A model generated the notes under the pieces. That model did no database searches, was not told where the DNA came from, and worked only from the letters and a program-made list of their open reading frames with translations. From contig JAJNNQ010000009.1 in the NCBI GenBank assembly GCA_027886175.1, positions 14,233,501-14,297,500 of the forward strand: a stretch of DNA of 64,000 nt. Reading direction: 5' to 3'. Position numbers and translations under genes: made by a program. This DNA comes from Phylloscopus collybita. Taxonomy: Eukaryota > Chordata > Aves > Passeriformes > Phylloscopidae. Positions 51,867-64,000 of the stretch are shown here, piece by piece (the stretch's first letter is position 1; each line of letters begins with the position of its first letter).

Positions 51867-52170
51867 CTATTTGATTGGCTCCATCACATGTAGCTGCACG
51901 GCCAAGGTCCAGGAAAGTTTTTGGGAACATTCCCCTGCAGACAGGCATGTGTTTTGGGAGTGGGACTGCTTACACCAGGATTGCCAGTTCAGACAGACTG
52001 GCACAGAGCTGCAAAACAAAATTGCACTATCAGATTTCCCAAGGGAGATATTGGTACTTCCTTCCTGCACACAGTCCTTCTGTGTTCATGGATACAACAT
52101 GACCCAAAGCCAGGAGATACTGATACAGTTAGTGAAACCATTCAGTGGGAACAAGATCAACCTTTAGGTA
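51867..52170 (+). other. GC-richer patch open in several frames, not called a gene
   Basis: Three overlapping plus-strand frames (98, 75 and 97 codons) and one minus-strand frame (67 codons) are open here, so openness in any one frame is weak evidence. The 98-codon frame (51871-52167) begins MIGSITCSCTAKVQESFWEH and contains seven cysteines but matches no family I know. Its stop TAG is directly followed by GTAAGC, so the end looks like a splice donor (AG before GTAAG). That would suit a terminal coding or a non-coding RNA exon as well as chance. Confidence 0.2.
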
Positions 52171-55100
52171 AGCACGTTGCTCAGGTCATGTTCTTCTGTC
52201 TTCTCTTGTGCTGAATAATACAGCCTGCTAGGAAGCCAAGTATTCCCATGTTGTGAAACAAGTAAAACCAGTAATTTAAAGGTGGCAAAATCGGTAGATT
52301 GCTGTACTGGCAAATATTATATGTATGATATTTTCTGTCTTAGGAGGACTAGTAGTGCTTTTAGTTTTAGGAGGATGGGTATAACTTCCTGGTTAGTATT
52401 AAAATATTACCTGTATTTCAGTGAATAGCTGTTTATTTACCACCAGCAAATATTCAAATACATCAATAAATTCACCAGCTTATGGGCTTTGTCCTTTTTG
52501 AACACTACCAGAACATAAAGAAGTCCTATCAGTGGACTGGTACCACAGATACCAGTACCAAGAGAAAGTACTTGCTGCATATGAAACTTGGAAAAAGTAC
52601 AGATATATGATTTACTTTTTCTGGTACCAGAGGGTGCTGAAAGAAGTTCAAAGAGGTCATTATAGGAAACTGTGGAGAGCAAGAAACAGACTTATGTTTA
52701 AAGATACGTAGTGTTTACTAACACAGACTCTTGCTTTAAGGTAACATATTGATGATAGTTTAAATATTACTTAGTTAATATTCTGTGGTGCCCAATATTC
52801 ATGCATACAGGTAGGCCAGTTGATGTCAAAAGTTTTAGGTCAATGACCTTTGTCTATTTTTTATAACAGCTATTTGCTTTGAATTCCTCACAAGATGAGC
52901 TAGTGATAGTGTTATTAAGATTGCACAGGATGAAAAGAGAAAGCTGAGGCACAGTCAAACAATTTTCTTCAGTGTATCCTTAAGAGTTTATCTCTAATAC
53001 TCCAAGAAAATAGTGGAATAACTTTCACTTGGATTCTTTTCAAAGCTTGGTCTGTTCTGACACCATGCTTAGATCCATCTGGCTCCTATATATGCATTTC
53101 TGTTCAGACTGTGGGGAGTTTGGAGGCCCTGGCTGCTTTTTGCAGGAAACAGCCCCTCCTTTAACTGCATCTGCTCATGGGGTTTTCCTGTAAGAGAGCT
53201 CACATAGCTCATGAATATATAAGATAATGTCAGCATGCAAAAATTGTAAAGTCATCTGAACTGCCATGGGAAAATTTTAAGGAATTCTCCCAGCTGAATG
53301 CTGTTGAGCTGGGCCAACCCACTTCCTGGTTCCTTGTAGGTTGCTGGCCTGCAGTGGAATGATCTCTGTAGCAATGTGGAATCAAGCTGTGGAGATGGCT
53401 TCTTAGAAGTGGGACGAACCCTAAGAATAACAGTGGCAAAACTCCCACAATGATGATTAAAGGAAATGCTGAATAACAGGTGTCTGCAGTTACCCTTTAT
53501 GTGGTCATGTAATATCACTTACAAAACTGGAAAGATTGCTTCTCTTGTATGAAACATTCATTTTAAACCCCTGCATAGAAGCATTTTGGCTCTGTTATGA
53601 TTTTTTATTATTTTCAAGTAATGAAAATTAATAATGACAGATTTTGTATGTGTGCATATTCATGTGTATGAAGAATTTTCTGTAACATAAACCATGTTTT
53701 ACTGTGTGTTAATGTATATATATTCTCTTATACCAAGACCATTCTTTTGTCCTCCAACAAATGGATGTTTCCCTTTAAAGGTTAAGAAATGAGAACCATG
53801 GTAGTAGGTCACTGAGTAATATACACCTGCTATCACTTGTTTAAATTACATTTCCTCTTTACACTGTGGGTCAGCAGTATCAGGAGACTATTATTCCCTG
53901 GGCTAATGCAATCTTTCCACGTGAAAAGCTCTTGATCTGTTTATTTTCTACATTCCAGTTGCTGGAACCAGTGTTTCATCAGTTTGGTGCTAAAATGCAC
54001 AGAAAGTAAATGCACATAGTTTCAGTGTTGAGGTATCCTCCCTCTAGAATCTTTAGTTTGGTTTATTTTCGTTAAGCAAAGCTTTTCCTGTCAGCAATAT
54101 ACATGCCCTCATGTCCTTCACCTGAAAGAGAGTAAGATATGAAGAGAGGGAAAAGGTCTATGCAGATTCAGAAGCAAAAATGTTAGAAACCCTGCTGCCC
54201 TTCAAACAAAGATCACAAGATTTACTTAGTGCACGCACATATAAATTTGATACATCTTTATTATTCCATGTTACACAGATGCATACACAAGCATACACTC
54301 ATTTCACTTGCTTCAAAAGCAATGTGACAGCTTTTAATAAAGGTGTTACTTAATATAAATAAGAATAGACTAGTGCTAGAACCTTTCTTCCGCTATTAGC
54401 ACCAATGAAAGTCCATGCTGCAAATTAGCTAACAGAATTAGTTCAATTTCTTTTTTATTCTTGAGCTTTTATGAGGATTTTATGGATGTTCATTTAAAAA
54501 TGCATCTGCATAATAGATTGATTTTTCTTTTCAGAAAAGCAATGGCTTGTCTGCTCCTATTAACCCAAACTGGTATGATTTGGGATCTAACATTTCTGAA
54601 AATCAGAATCACATCAATTATTCCACTTTAACTTGTAGCATGACCTTGTAGATTACCTCTTATATCTCACACAGATAAATTCAAAGATTATTTTATGACT
54701 ATTAAAAATAAAAATATTGTCAAAATATGTATTCTATTAAAACCAGAAATTGTCATATTTAAATTATTTTCCCTGTAAAACTCTACAAATCTCTCCACAT
54801 CAGAGATGATTAAAAAAATTTAAAAAACCTCAGAGGTGATGGACTGCCACAACACCTTAGCCATGCACATACACAAACTATTCAATTAACAGATTACCAA
54901 TAGAATAGAGAACTGTAAATCATAATGTTGGAAAATTTCAGTTACTTGCTACAAGAAATGTACTGTATCAGTCAGAACAAAAAGAATGCAAGAAGGTACC
55001 AAAAGTAATGTTCATAATTTACTGATCTTGCACTAAAAAATTAAATATTGTTGTATCAAATGATAAGCTTTTATATGAATAATTTAATGAAGGAATGCTG

Positions 55101-57744
55101 GAGTTTAAAGGAACACAATTTTAATACAGTAACAGGTCTTGGTTGTCATAGATCTCTTTTTATTGCGGATTCTTGTTAATGACAAAGATAAATACTTTCA
55201 AGTACTGCCACATGTACTATTTAATTATCAATAATTTGTAATTTATCATCTTTGCATAGGCACTCTGTATTGGTATAATAGTTTCTTGTTTTTAATTAAA
55301 ATTAATGCAAAATTTGGCATTTGTAAAAACCCTAGCATAATACAGAGATAATTTTTTATACAAAAAACTAAATTTCTCCTTACTGTGTGAGATAAAAGGA
55401 CCTTTAACAGTAGCAATGTTATCAGCCACTAGTGGCCAACTGTCTTCTCCTCAATAATTAAAGCAGCAAGTAAATGTACCCAAATTTAGCCTTTTTAACC
55501 TCTGCAGTTATGCATACTCTGTACTGACTGTAGACACTAGTGAAAGATACTGGCAATATGCCAGGGACATTTCTCTCAGTCTTAAATAAATATCATAGGA
55601 TTGTAATCAACATATTGTGTGAAGATCCTGCTGAGCTATATTTATTTTCATAATGAGCATTTTTAAGCATTTGAAATAGATATCAAAATTATAAATCATT
55701 TTTATAAAGGATCAAAACCAACAGAAATAGTCCAATATTTGCCTTTGAAGGTTTGCTTTTGTAAACAACTATGGTCAAAATGAGCTTTCAAGATAAAGTT
55801 ATTAATTCTTTCATTCTGCTGAATCTTCATGGGGTTTTGAATCAGTGGTCTGGTGACTAATGGTTCCAATTGCTTGAACTACTTCACTGTCTCTTTTACC
55901 GGAGGAGATAGTCTTTGCAGCACCAGTCCCTGGGAAATGGGCATGAACTGAGCTTTAGGCTTATTCTCTCAAGACAATTCAGAGTTATTTATGCCTGGAT
56001 GGGGTTTGCATTTACAATTGCTCTGGAGCCCAGGTGGTTTGTGGGATTAAGGCTACTTAGTAGTGACTATATGTCTTTATTTTCAAAACATGTCCTGTTT
56101 GTATCATTTTTGAAAGGTTGGTGAATATGCAGAACTTGAAATGAGACTAACTGACCAGCTGGCCTAAAAGATTTATCACCAGGAGGTTCATTAGCATCTC
56201 CATTTCAGTATTGCATCCAGTTCCCTCATATTGTTGCAGCTACAAAAAAACCCCACAGCCCACTTAAGACTTAATTCCTCAAACAGAGCTCACTGTATGT
56301 GGTGTTAAGTGACCTCAGCAAGCATATAGTCGAGGTTTTTTAAACAAATGTATAGGTCTCAAGACAATGAAAAACTTCATGCTTTCTGACACTCATTGGC
56401 AATTATCTGTGTAAGTGCTTTGGAAAATTCTTTAAAGCACGTATCTATGTTGCAAAACAGCTAAATGCTTCTTCACTTAAGTAAATAACTTATACCCAAT
56501 GATCTATAAACTCCTGAAAATCAAAGGCAAAAAAGCGTTAAGGACAGCATTTGAACAGGCTGCAAATTAGAGATGCCTCTGCAAATCCAAGGGGTATAGA
56601 GCTGAGATACTCAGCAGAAGAGATAAGAGCATGGTGGCATAGTTATATCTGGTATCTCCCTGCTTTCATCAGCTCATGGCTCGCTGTTCTCCCTGGGGCA
56701 GGCAGCTTGTCATCTCAATTTAGGATACAGCAAGGTGTCAGTAAGATTTGGCTCACTGAGAGTTGCCCTTGTTGATTCAGTTCTTGCTTTGGGGACTCTG
56801 TGTTTAAATGCTCATTAAGAAGATTTTACACTTTTTTTTCCTCTGCTTCAGATCTATTACAAAATTACAGTACTGTTTGGGATTTAGTTCATGAAGTTAT
56901 CATTTGTGAAACTCTCACTCCCCCCACCCACACTTTCTTTCTACAGCTATTTAGACATGGCATTCTCCTTCATTGGCAGCAGATATTCTAAGGTCCCAAA
57001 TTAATAGCATTTGAAATGTTCTGTTGTCTCACATATCTCTGTGAGTTTCTTTTAGTCAGTTGGGTGTTGAGAAAATTGGTTAGAATTGGTTAAACCCTTG
57101 CTTCCTGATATCATGTTTATTAGATGATAATGGTGGTAGTTGGTGGTTTTGAACAAAGGCTGCTGAGGTAAGAAGAAAGAATCCAGTCCCTCTGAGAAAA
57201 TGAATATTCTGAAAATGATGTGTTACCAGAGATGCATCATTAATTTGTTAGAAATGGAGTCAACATGCATTATCTGCTGTACATAGGCCAAAACTGCTGT
57301 TTGAAATTTACCTGAGCAATAAAGGGAAGAAGATCTAGCGAGGAAATCATTGGAAGTATTAGAGTGGGAAGATTCCTACCCATCTAAGCTATCTAAATGT
57401 TTTTCCCTAAATAAACACGTCGGAAATTTTCAGGAAAAACACTGAGTAGTTATTTCAATCACAGCAAGCTATGAAAACAATGGTAAAAATTTATTCCACT
57501 TGCAAGTCAGCACGAGTACTTTTCTTCATTTTGGGTGAAACAGTGCTACACTTGTTACCAGTAATAGACACTATGATAGACACCGTGCAGTGTTGGTAAA
57601 GGAAGTCTCTCTTCCCCGAAGGGCTGTGATAGAAATGAGTTTGGGCTTTCTCTGCTGACTGACACGGTTTATGATCCAGTTATTAAGATTTTTAAAGTGC
57701 TGCCTCTGCCTGAAATAAGGTGCAAATGAGACCAAAGTCAGTGG
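52171..57744. other. Long AT-rich non-coding stretch
   Basis: 5.5 kb with no recognised gene or repeat. About 54.2-55.8 kb is particularly AT-rich but not low complexity. Frames of up to 88 codons are scattered and featureless. Confidence 0.5.
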
Positions 57745-58910
57745 TGTGGTATTTATTTCACAGTAAATGAGAGGGACAGAGAGAGAAAGAAATAAAAAAG
57801 AGGTGAGGGGAGAGAGAGAGAGTAACAGAGACAGATTATGTAGAAAATATCACCACTCTATGGATCCCAGATTCTCCCCATCCAGCCTTCTTACTGGCGA
57901 GGGTCCCTCCCAAAAAATAAAGTCTCATGGATTAATATGTGTTCAAACCAGGTGGGAACACCCAGGTACCTCCCCTGGAGTGGGACGAGTTTGACACAAT
58001 CTCTTGCAACAGTCTCTGCATCTGTTGCATCACTGTGCATCACATGCAGCACTCTGGTGCAAGGTCTCTGGAATGAGTCTGAGGAGTGCTTTGGGGGTCA
58101 CCATGGTTTATGACACCCCCTCAGCGGCCCCTCACAAGAATGTCCCATGGATGTGGCCTTTTGGGGGTGGGGTTTTACAGCTGAGCCAGTTTGTGTAATG
58201 GAGAATGGGAGTTGGCTGCTTCTGAGCAAAGGTTGTGCCACACACCCAAAACTCTCCTCCTTCCCCCTTGGTTGGCGGGGGGCGGGGAGCCTGTGCAAAC
58301 CTGGCCTCAGCAGATGAGCCTGTGGGCCTCACCTCACCCACCCTGAACCCATCCAAAGCTGATTTTCAGGACAGCTGTTGGGTTTGGCTTGTGGATACAT
58401 TCTTTTCCCTCAGCCTTATTTAATTCTCCCTAGACTTGAAATAATTGAACAATGTGTCCCCTTTATCTCAGGTTCCCTTCTCCTTAATTCACAGTCCATA
58501 GTTCTAGTCAGGAGGCATCTTCAGGGAAGGATGAGTTTTGGTGGTTACAGCTTCTATATACAGTTTTGCCATCACGGGCAAAAGGATCTTCAAAACATCG
58601 TTTAAGCAATTAACCATACTATTTCAGTCTGACCTGCCGACAGCAGCACCAGCCACAGGGCGCTGGCTCTGTTGAAGCTGGCTCTGTGGAGGAAGCCCAT
58701 CTCTCTCCTTCTCCTTCATATCACACCTGTTTATATAACACATGCTCCTTTCCTTACCTCCACAATGCGCCTGGACACAGAGAGAACCCTTTATGCAGGA
58801 ATGTTCCTCTCCAAGTCCCTGTGGGTACTGATGGTGCAATGGTGTGTCACTCACTCCTCTGTGTGCCACATGCCCCTGTCCCTTTGGTTAGGGGGTGGAG
58901 GTAGGTAACT
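57745..58910. mobile_element. GC-richer block, possibly a retroviral LTR or LTR-like repeat
   Basis: This block differs abruptly from its AT-rich surroundings. It opens with a purine-rich GAGAGA/GAAAG segment (about 57767-57830). It then continues as C- and G-rich sequence with segments such as GTTGTGCCACACACCC, GGCGGGGGGCGGGG and TCTCATGGATTAATATGTG, which have the style of avian endogenous-retrovirus LTRs. A minus-strand AATAAA is at 57757-57752, and a TATATAA word is near 58733. Neither the exact ends, a target-site duplication nor the orientation can be fixed by eye. Numerous 60-80-codon frames inside reflect composition. It could instead be single-copy sequence. Confidence 0.4.
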
Positions 58911-61900
58911 CATGCTAATTTTTGCCACTGCTGAGACAGAGCAGATACTCTAAGCCCTATGTGGGCAAAATCTGCCCCTGCCTTGCCTTTGCCTTAGATG
59001 AGGTATCAGTGGGGTTCACACTAGTTCTTTCCAAGTACCTGCACAAGAGCCATTTTCTTGGGAAAAAAAGGGATCGTGTGGGGAGATGGAAGAATTTCTC
59101 AGGATAAATTTTGCTTGTAGCAACATGTTGGTTCAATCCTGCCTAAGCAAACAATAAAAATGCAGATGAAGAGGAAGTCCAAAGCAATGGAACAACTTAT
59201 TTCAAAGTCTGAAGTTCAGTCCCTATTTAAATGTAGATTTATTTTTATTAATGTGAAGATAACTGACTGTGGGATCATCTAATAAAAAAGTCACATATTC
59301 TCCATTACCTATAGTTTCAAAATCAAGATTTAATGTCTTTCTAAAAGATATTCTAGCTAAAACATACATTACACAAACATTGACTCTATAATCAAATTTG
59401 GAAGATTATTATAAAACCTCTCTGTGAGGTTCTCAAAAACGACAAATCTGTTATTTATGCAGTGTTGCACAGACACAATTTTGAAGGAGAGAAAAAACTT
59501 CACTTTGAATACCAAGTCTGGCTGTTATCCTCAGTGCTAACCTACATATCCTGATGGATGGACACTTGCATTTTATAAAAGGACACCCTGAAAGAAATTA
59601 CTAGATGCACTCCCAGAGGACAAGTTCTCTAAGTTAAACACATAGCCATGTACACAAAAAAGTTTTTCATAGTAGTGCATCTTTCCTACCCATTTATGAC
59701 AATATGCTCTGATTTAATTTAGCAAAATAGGGCATTTATCAAAAATCCAGAAACATGTTTGTCTTTCTAGGTGCAAACAATGTTAACAGCTTTTGAATTA
59801 TGTACAGTATATATAGCACATTCTTTAGACTTTGGGAGCAGAAAGTCAGCTTTGTGTATGGGCACAAAAGCTGACATTCCACTCTCAGGTTTGTTCAAAA
59901 TTGCTAATTTCTTCTTAATGTTGACGTTTCAGCTTGTTGAGTATTATTTTGTTTTGTAAGTGATTTGTTGAAATTATGAGAACTTTCTGAAGAACAAGAC
60001 AAAATTAATTGTGAAAAGAGTGAAACAAGTAGGACTTTACTTTCTTCGAAAAACAGATTTTGAACTTTAGATCCCTAACCTTGATCTACTTAGCCATGAC
60101 CTATAACCAGATATGCTAGAGCTGTAGGATTTATGCCTGTTAAAGATTAAGAATCTCTTAATTATTATCGTTATCTAATGTCAAAGTTTTTTCCATTTTG
60201 GCATAATCAAGCACCTCAATTCTATTGACTTAATTTTGTCCCTCTTTATAACTAAACTATGTTTTTTCCCCCCAGAATACTCACTGTTTCACTTTTTAGA
60301 AATTCCCCAGGAGTAGCTGTTGGCAGTTGATATTTACACTGGCCTTCTGATAATTTTATGGTCAGTTTAATTGCTGTTGAAAACAAACAATCAGCTATAT
60401 GCAGGTTGGCCAGGTCTCTTCTCTTTTAAAGTCTCACTTTTACTGTAGCACTTACAAACCCAGGCTACCTATCACAGAGATGGGTTTTAAATAATTACAT
60501 GTTTACTAGTTTTTTTATCATTTAAAATACTAAGATTTATTTCATCTATTTGTGTGATGCAGTCCCACATAAATGAGTTTAACTGAGATAATGTATAATT
60601 AGTGTTTCTCTCCATCCCCATGTTTTGTACATTAACCAGATGAGAATTCTGCTCATACTTTATGTACCAGAGAAATAAGAGATTATTAGTGTTTGAACTA
60701 TTTTATGACTTTATGTATTCTTCAGAAATTCCACTCATTTTAAAATCAGAATTAAAAAATCTCTTTTGTTTTTTAAATAATTTAATTCATAACTTTTTCA
60801 CTCTCAAAAGTATTTTAGTTTTTTTTTTGAATGTGTAAAATGTAATAGTCTTTCCTAAGTGTAGGATGTCTTCCTGAGCAAAACACTTTCTTTCAGTCGT
60901 TACGTGGTTTTATGTTTCTAAGGCATTTAAGATAAGCAAATTGCAGGTGTATGACTGAATTGTGTGTACTAAGGTGATTTTCAAGAAAGATTAATTCATT
61001 GCAAACATGATTTTTTGCCTAGTGAACCTACATACCTATTCTGTGGACCAAACCACTTGCTTATATACAGATGAATTATAATCTTCTCTGAAGGAACCCG
61101 TGGTGCTATTTTATAATTTTTCAAATGAGCTTCGAAAATGCTGATTTATTTTCAACATTTGGAAAGTTTTTAGCTTTTTAGCTAAGCTGTCCTTGTGCTG
61201 CCCCTGTGTTCACAGCAGCTTGTTTTTCCTTAGGATGGGAGAGTGAGGGCTGGCTGTAATGACTGATCTTATTCCCTCTATTTACTTCCTCTACCTCAAG
61301 TATCTAAACTGCAATCAACAATTAAAGGGAACTTCTAATTCCCTGGATAATGTAAATATTTGTAGTTAGCAATTACAGAGACTTTTCACTCTCCTGGCCC
61401 TGAAGAAAATCAGCTGCTGAGAACCAATAAATACTGTTTCTAGTGCCTTGTGGTACCCTTCCGACTTCCAATTCCCTTTTGACTGTTTTTCTGATACTTC
61501 CCCACAATGACAATCTACAAAACATCTTAGTCTTAGGTGTCAGTGAAGTGAGATCTCTCTGTCAAACAAATAATTCTCTCTTAATAAAGAGAAGGAGGAA
61601 AATTCTCAGATGTGAGGGAGCGTGACTTCCAACAGAGAGGTGGAGAAGTATTTGCTATTCCTGCTTTGGAATCCTTCAAGGGTCATTCTACGTCCTTGTA
61701 CACCTCAGAGTATCTTGCTCTAGACAAATTACCAGTGAGTAAAAGCAGCTTCAGTGCCTGAAGTAGCAGACAAAGGCACTGCATTGAAACCAGAGATAGG
61801 ACCCAACATTCTTGGCATTGTGTCAAAACACAGAGTTCTAATTTATTCAGTGATTAATCCCCACCTCCAGGAGAAATCAAACTGCTGCAGCTGAGCATGG

Positions 61901-63325
61901 CCACTGGTTATTAGGGCAGACCAGCACACATCTGAATACTCACATCCATGTCTTCAGAATGAAAAAATTTGTCTGAGTTTCCCCTTGTAGGGCCACCATT
62001 AGCTTGTCAACAGGCTTTGGAAAGTGAATTCCCAACACTTCACATGGTCTCATGTGTCACCCTTGGGAGTCCAGAGGCAAAGCTGCACTTAATACTGACT
62101 CCAGTGGTCCCTATCCATAGAGGTAAATATGCTGCAGAGGGCAGAGTGGAAACCTTTTAGCAGCTGATGAGAGATAGTGCTTACTGAAGCAATTGCTTTA
62201 AAATATTCCCAGATGGGAACATTCTCAGAGCTGCAACATGCACCTAGTAGGACTCATGGCTGAAGGTGGGAAAGCTTCTCTGGTATTAGTAGCAGGGGCT
62301 GTGTGACTATAAGGTTTCATGGTGTATGGGGGTGAAAAACAATAATGATGATGGACAAAGGACCTGTGAGAAATCATCAAACTCTCAACAAAGGTAAAAC
62401 TGCTATTACTTTTGAATATATGTAAAGTGTTACACTACTGAGAGTTTGAAAAGAGCTTAGAACTGTTGTTTTTTTGATGTAGACTCCTCTGAACATCTAA
62501 AAAATCTGTTCTCACAGAGGCCAATCAAAATTTTATTTGAAATTTAGATTTATTAAGTGGCTTATTGGAATTAACGATACCATTTTTTTTTTAGACTAGG
62601 TGCTTTGATTGGGGTTTTGGGATGGATTTTTCTCTGTTTTTTCTCACACCAGAGAAATAACCCTTTTACAATAACTTTTTTTAATATAATTTTTTTCTTC
62701 AAAATCAGCAGATATTTATGTTAGGGAGGTGAAAAAGAATCAAATTATGAACTGGTGTTTTATTTGAGGCCTTTATTGTGGGAAGGGGTGGAAGTGGATC
62801 AGAATCTTTGTTAGTTGCAAGACCTGTGGAGAGTTTCAATGCCCATTGCCTCAAGGGTAGTTCATTCAGTTGTGACTGAACTTTTGCTCCTATCGAGAAC
62901 ATTTCTAGTTCCTTATTTTGATCACTACTTCACTGAATTTTAGGATATTTACTTTTAATTGGTTCTTTCAAGGTTTTTAAGCCTCATTAGTGTGAAAATC
63001 TAGTTACTATGTTGTTGCCCATCATCTGTGAGTACATCCATCCAAAGGTTCTGTTCTACTTGGAACTTGACTTTGAATTTGCTACTTGATCTTGATAAAT
63101 TTACTATTCCTCTGGTTTAATATAATTAATTTTGTTAGTTGCCCATTTATGCAGGTCAAGATCTCTAGGCCTATTATGCAAATTTCAGTTTTAACACATA
63201 GACTCATTGGCTCACAGCTTGCACTGAGAACATGCTGCCCCACTGGCATATTTTCAAATGTTGACCAGATATTGATGCCTTAAGTTTTAGCTCTCATATT
63301 TTTCAGACTCTGTGCTGCCTAGGTG
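58911..63325. other. Non-coding stretch, nothing recognised
   Basis: 4.4 kb of mostly AT-rich sequence with no gene or clear repeat. A weak CR1-like phrase at about 61630-61680 was not accepted. Frames are all about 60-65 codons or shorter. Confidence 0.5.
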
Positions 63326-63546
63326 TGTAGTTCTGAGCCTCATATTAAGTGTCAGTAAGCCTTCCACAGAGTAGGTAGACAAAACAAATCCTTTCCTTGC
63401 TCAAGACCAGGGGCAACGAGTACAACTTTCAGGCCCAAAAGCATAAACAACGATGGACTGAAGAGAGAAACAAGCAGGATGAGACCTCACAACTTGAAGC
63501 TATTTAATTGGACAATTAAACCCCAATATACAAATGGACCAAAACT

Positions 63547-63553
63547 TATAAAA
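63547..63553 (+). promoter_or_regulatory. TATA box of the solo LTR
   Basis: TATAAAA at the expected place between the U3 palindrome and the polyadenylation signal. An LTR promoter of this kind would fire rightward if still active. Confidence 0.6.
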
Positions 63554-63657
63554 GTTTAAGACCGCATGACTGGTCATCCATTTTGTGACCATTCTAAGTC
63601 CACCTTGGGTGTAGCCAGGCTCTTGTCCTGCCCAATGTGTACCCTTAAAGTCCTTTC

Positions 63658-63663
63658 AATAAA
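63658..63663 (+). promoter_or_regulatory. Polyadenylation signal of the solo LTR
   Basis: AATAAA about 105 bases downstream of the TATA box, followed within 35 bases by a T/G-rich segment. The spacing fits a short R region. Confidence 0.6.
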
Positions 63664-63734
63664 TATCTACTTTATTCTCTTAGCTCTGTTCAGTCTCTGT
63701 TTCAGGTCAGCTTTCCTAAGGCATCAATATCACA

Positions 63735-63981
63735 CTGGGACATTGACAGTTATTTACTCATTAAATCCAAAGAAAAGGAAAGGAAGACTCTATTGATGAA
63801 GTGAGAGAAAATCTTCTAGGTGTGATTGCTCATATTAACTTAAAAAATCTTAGTAAAGGTTTAATGTAGCCAACTAGTAGGTCATCATGTTGAACCCAGT
63901 TTGGGGCATATGTTTTTCAAGAAAGAGGCAAAGTATTTGAAAGAACAATTAATTCAGACATTCTAACATATTGTTGAGGGG
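63735..63981. other. Spacer between two LTR sequences
   Basis: About 250 bases of unrecognised AT-rich sequence. It does not look like retroviral internal sequence. Confidence 0.5.
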
Positions 63982-64000
63982 TGTGGTGGGTTGGCCCTGG
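63982..64000 (+). mobile_element. Possible start of another ERV LTR, cut by the window edge
   Basis: The last 19 bases, TGTGGTGGGTTGGCCCTGG, match the first bases of a common avian LTR (TGTGGTGGGTTGACCCTGG) as I remember it, with one difference. The match is short and the element continues beyond the window, so this is tentative. Confidence 0.45.

Larger units (their letters stand above)
63326..63734 (+). mobile_element. Solo LTR of an avian endogenous retrovirus
   Basis: The element shows LTR architecture in order on the plus strand. It starts near TGTAGTTCTGAGCC. A U3 region contains an 18-bp palindrome (TTTAATTG-GA-CAATTAAA, 63503-63520). A TATA box, TATAAAA, lies at 63547-63553. The polyadenylation signal AATAAA is at 63658-63663, about 105 bases downstream. 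The element then runs through CTCTGTTTCAGGTCAGC to an end near AAGGCATCA at 63726 or CACA at 63734. There is no internal retroviral sequence on either side, so it is a solo LTR left after recombination between two LTRs. I recognise the sequence as a bird ERV LTR from memory. No target-site duplication is obvious and the 5' end is uncertain by some bases. Confidence 0.75.

Noticed and set aside
61630..61680. Weak similarity to the CR1 3' region on the plus strand
   Set aside because: The match is a loose run of GAGGTGGAG and CTTTGGAATCCTTCAAG words without neighbouring CR1 landmarks.
1..64000. CRISPR arrays, operons, prophage or other prokaryotic systems
   Set aside because: The sequence is plainly vertebrate non-coding DNA; the tandem repeats are microsatellites without unique spacers.

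Overview
The window reads as non-coding vertebrate nuclear DNA, most likely from a bird and probably a songbird (Passeriformes) or another neoavian. I see no protein-coding gene, no recognisable exon, no RNA gene and nothing prokaryotic. The bird assignment rests on the interspersed repeats. There are several CR1 LINE fragments, two of them carrying the 3' end typical of avian CR1. There are also LTR sequences of avian endogenous-retrovirus type, recognised from memory and not from a search. No Alu, B1 or L1 sequences were noticed. The base composition is AT-rich throughout with only small GC-richer patches, as expected for an intergenic desert or a very long intron.

Layout. From 1 to about 17.7 kb there is AT-rich single-copy DNA. 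It is interrupted by T-rich low-complexity tracts (about 1.8, 4.7 and 12.0 kb), an internally deleted solo LTR (about 3.75-3.89 kb), a fragment of an old palindromic repeat (about 6.0 kb) and a CR1 reverse-transcriptase fragment on the minus strand (about 7.98-8.19 kb). At 17.76-17.94 kb lies a 179-nt tract made only of A and C. From 18 to 34 kb there is a well-preserved minus-strand CR1 3' end (24.75-25.11 kb), a 204-bp TTCC microsatellite (28.88-29.08 kb) and an older CR1 3' end just beyond it. From 34 to 51 kb there are A-rich tracts, a very decayed plus-strand CR1 reverse-transcriptase relic (about 38.36-38.62 kb), a 21-copy TTTC microsatellite (43.57 kb), a 39-bp tandem duplication (46.68 kb), a 12-copy TTTTG microsatellite (48.46 kb) and a 47-base T run (50.04 kb). 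From 51 to 64 kb there is a GC-richer patch with a chance-like ORF and a donor-like site (51.9-52.2 kb), a GC-rich block that may be retroviral LTR sequence (57.75-58.91 kb), a plus-strand solo LTR with TATA box and polyadenylation signal (about 63.33-63.73 kb), and the apparent first bases of another LTR at the extreme right edge.

The open reading frames present are short, lack recognisable domains and often lie in repeats, so I treat them as chance. What the window holds is a record of retroelement insertion, decay and microsatellite growth, plus some AT-rich stretches that might be conserved regulatory elements but cannot be tested from one sequence. I found no convincing undescribed biological system.
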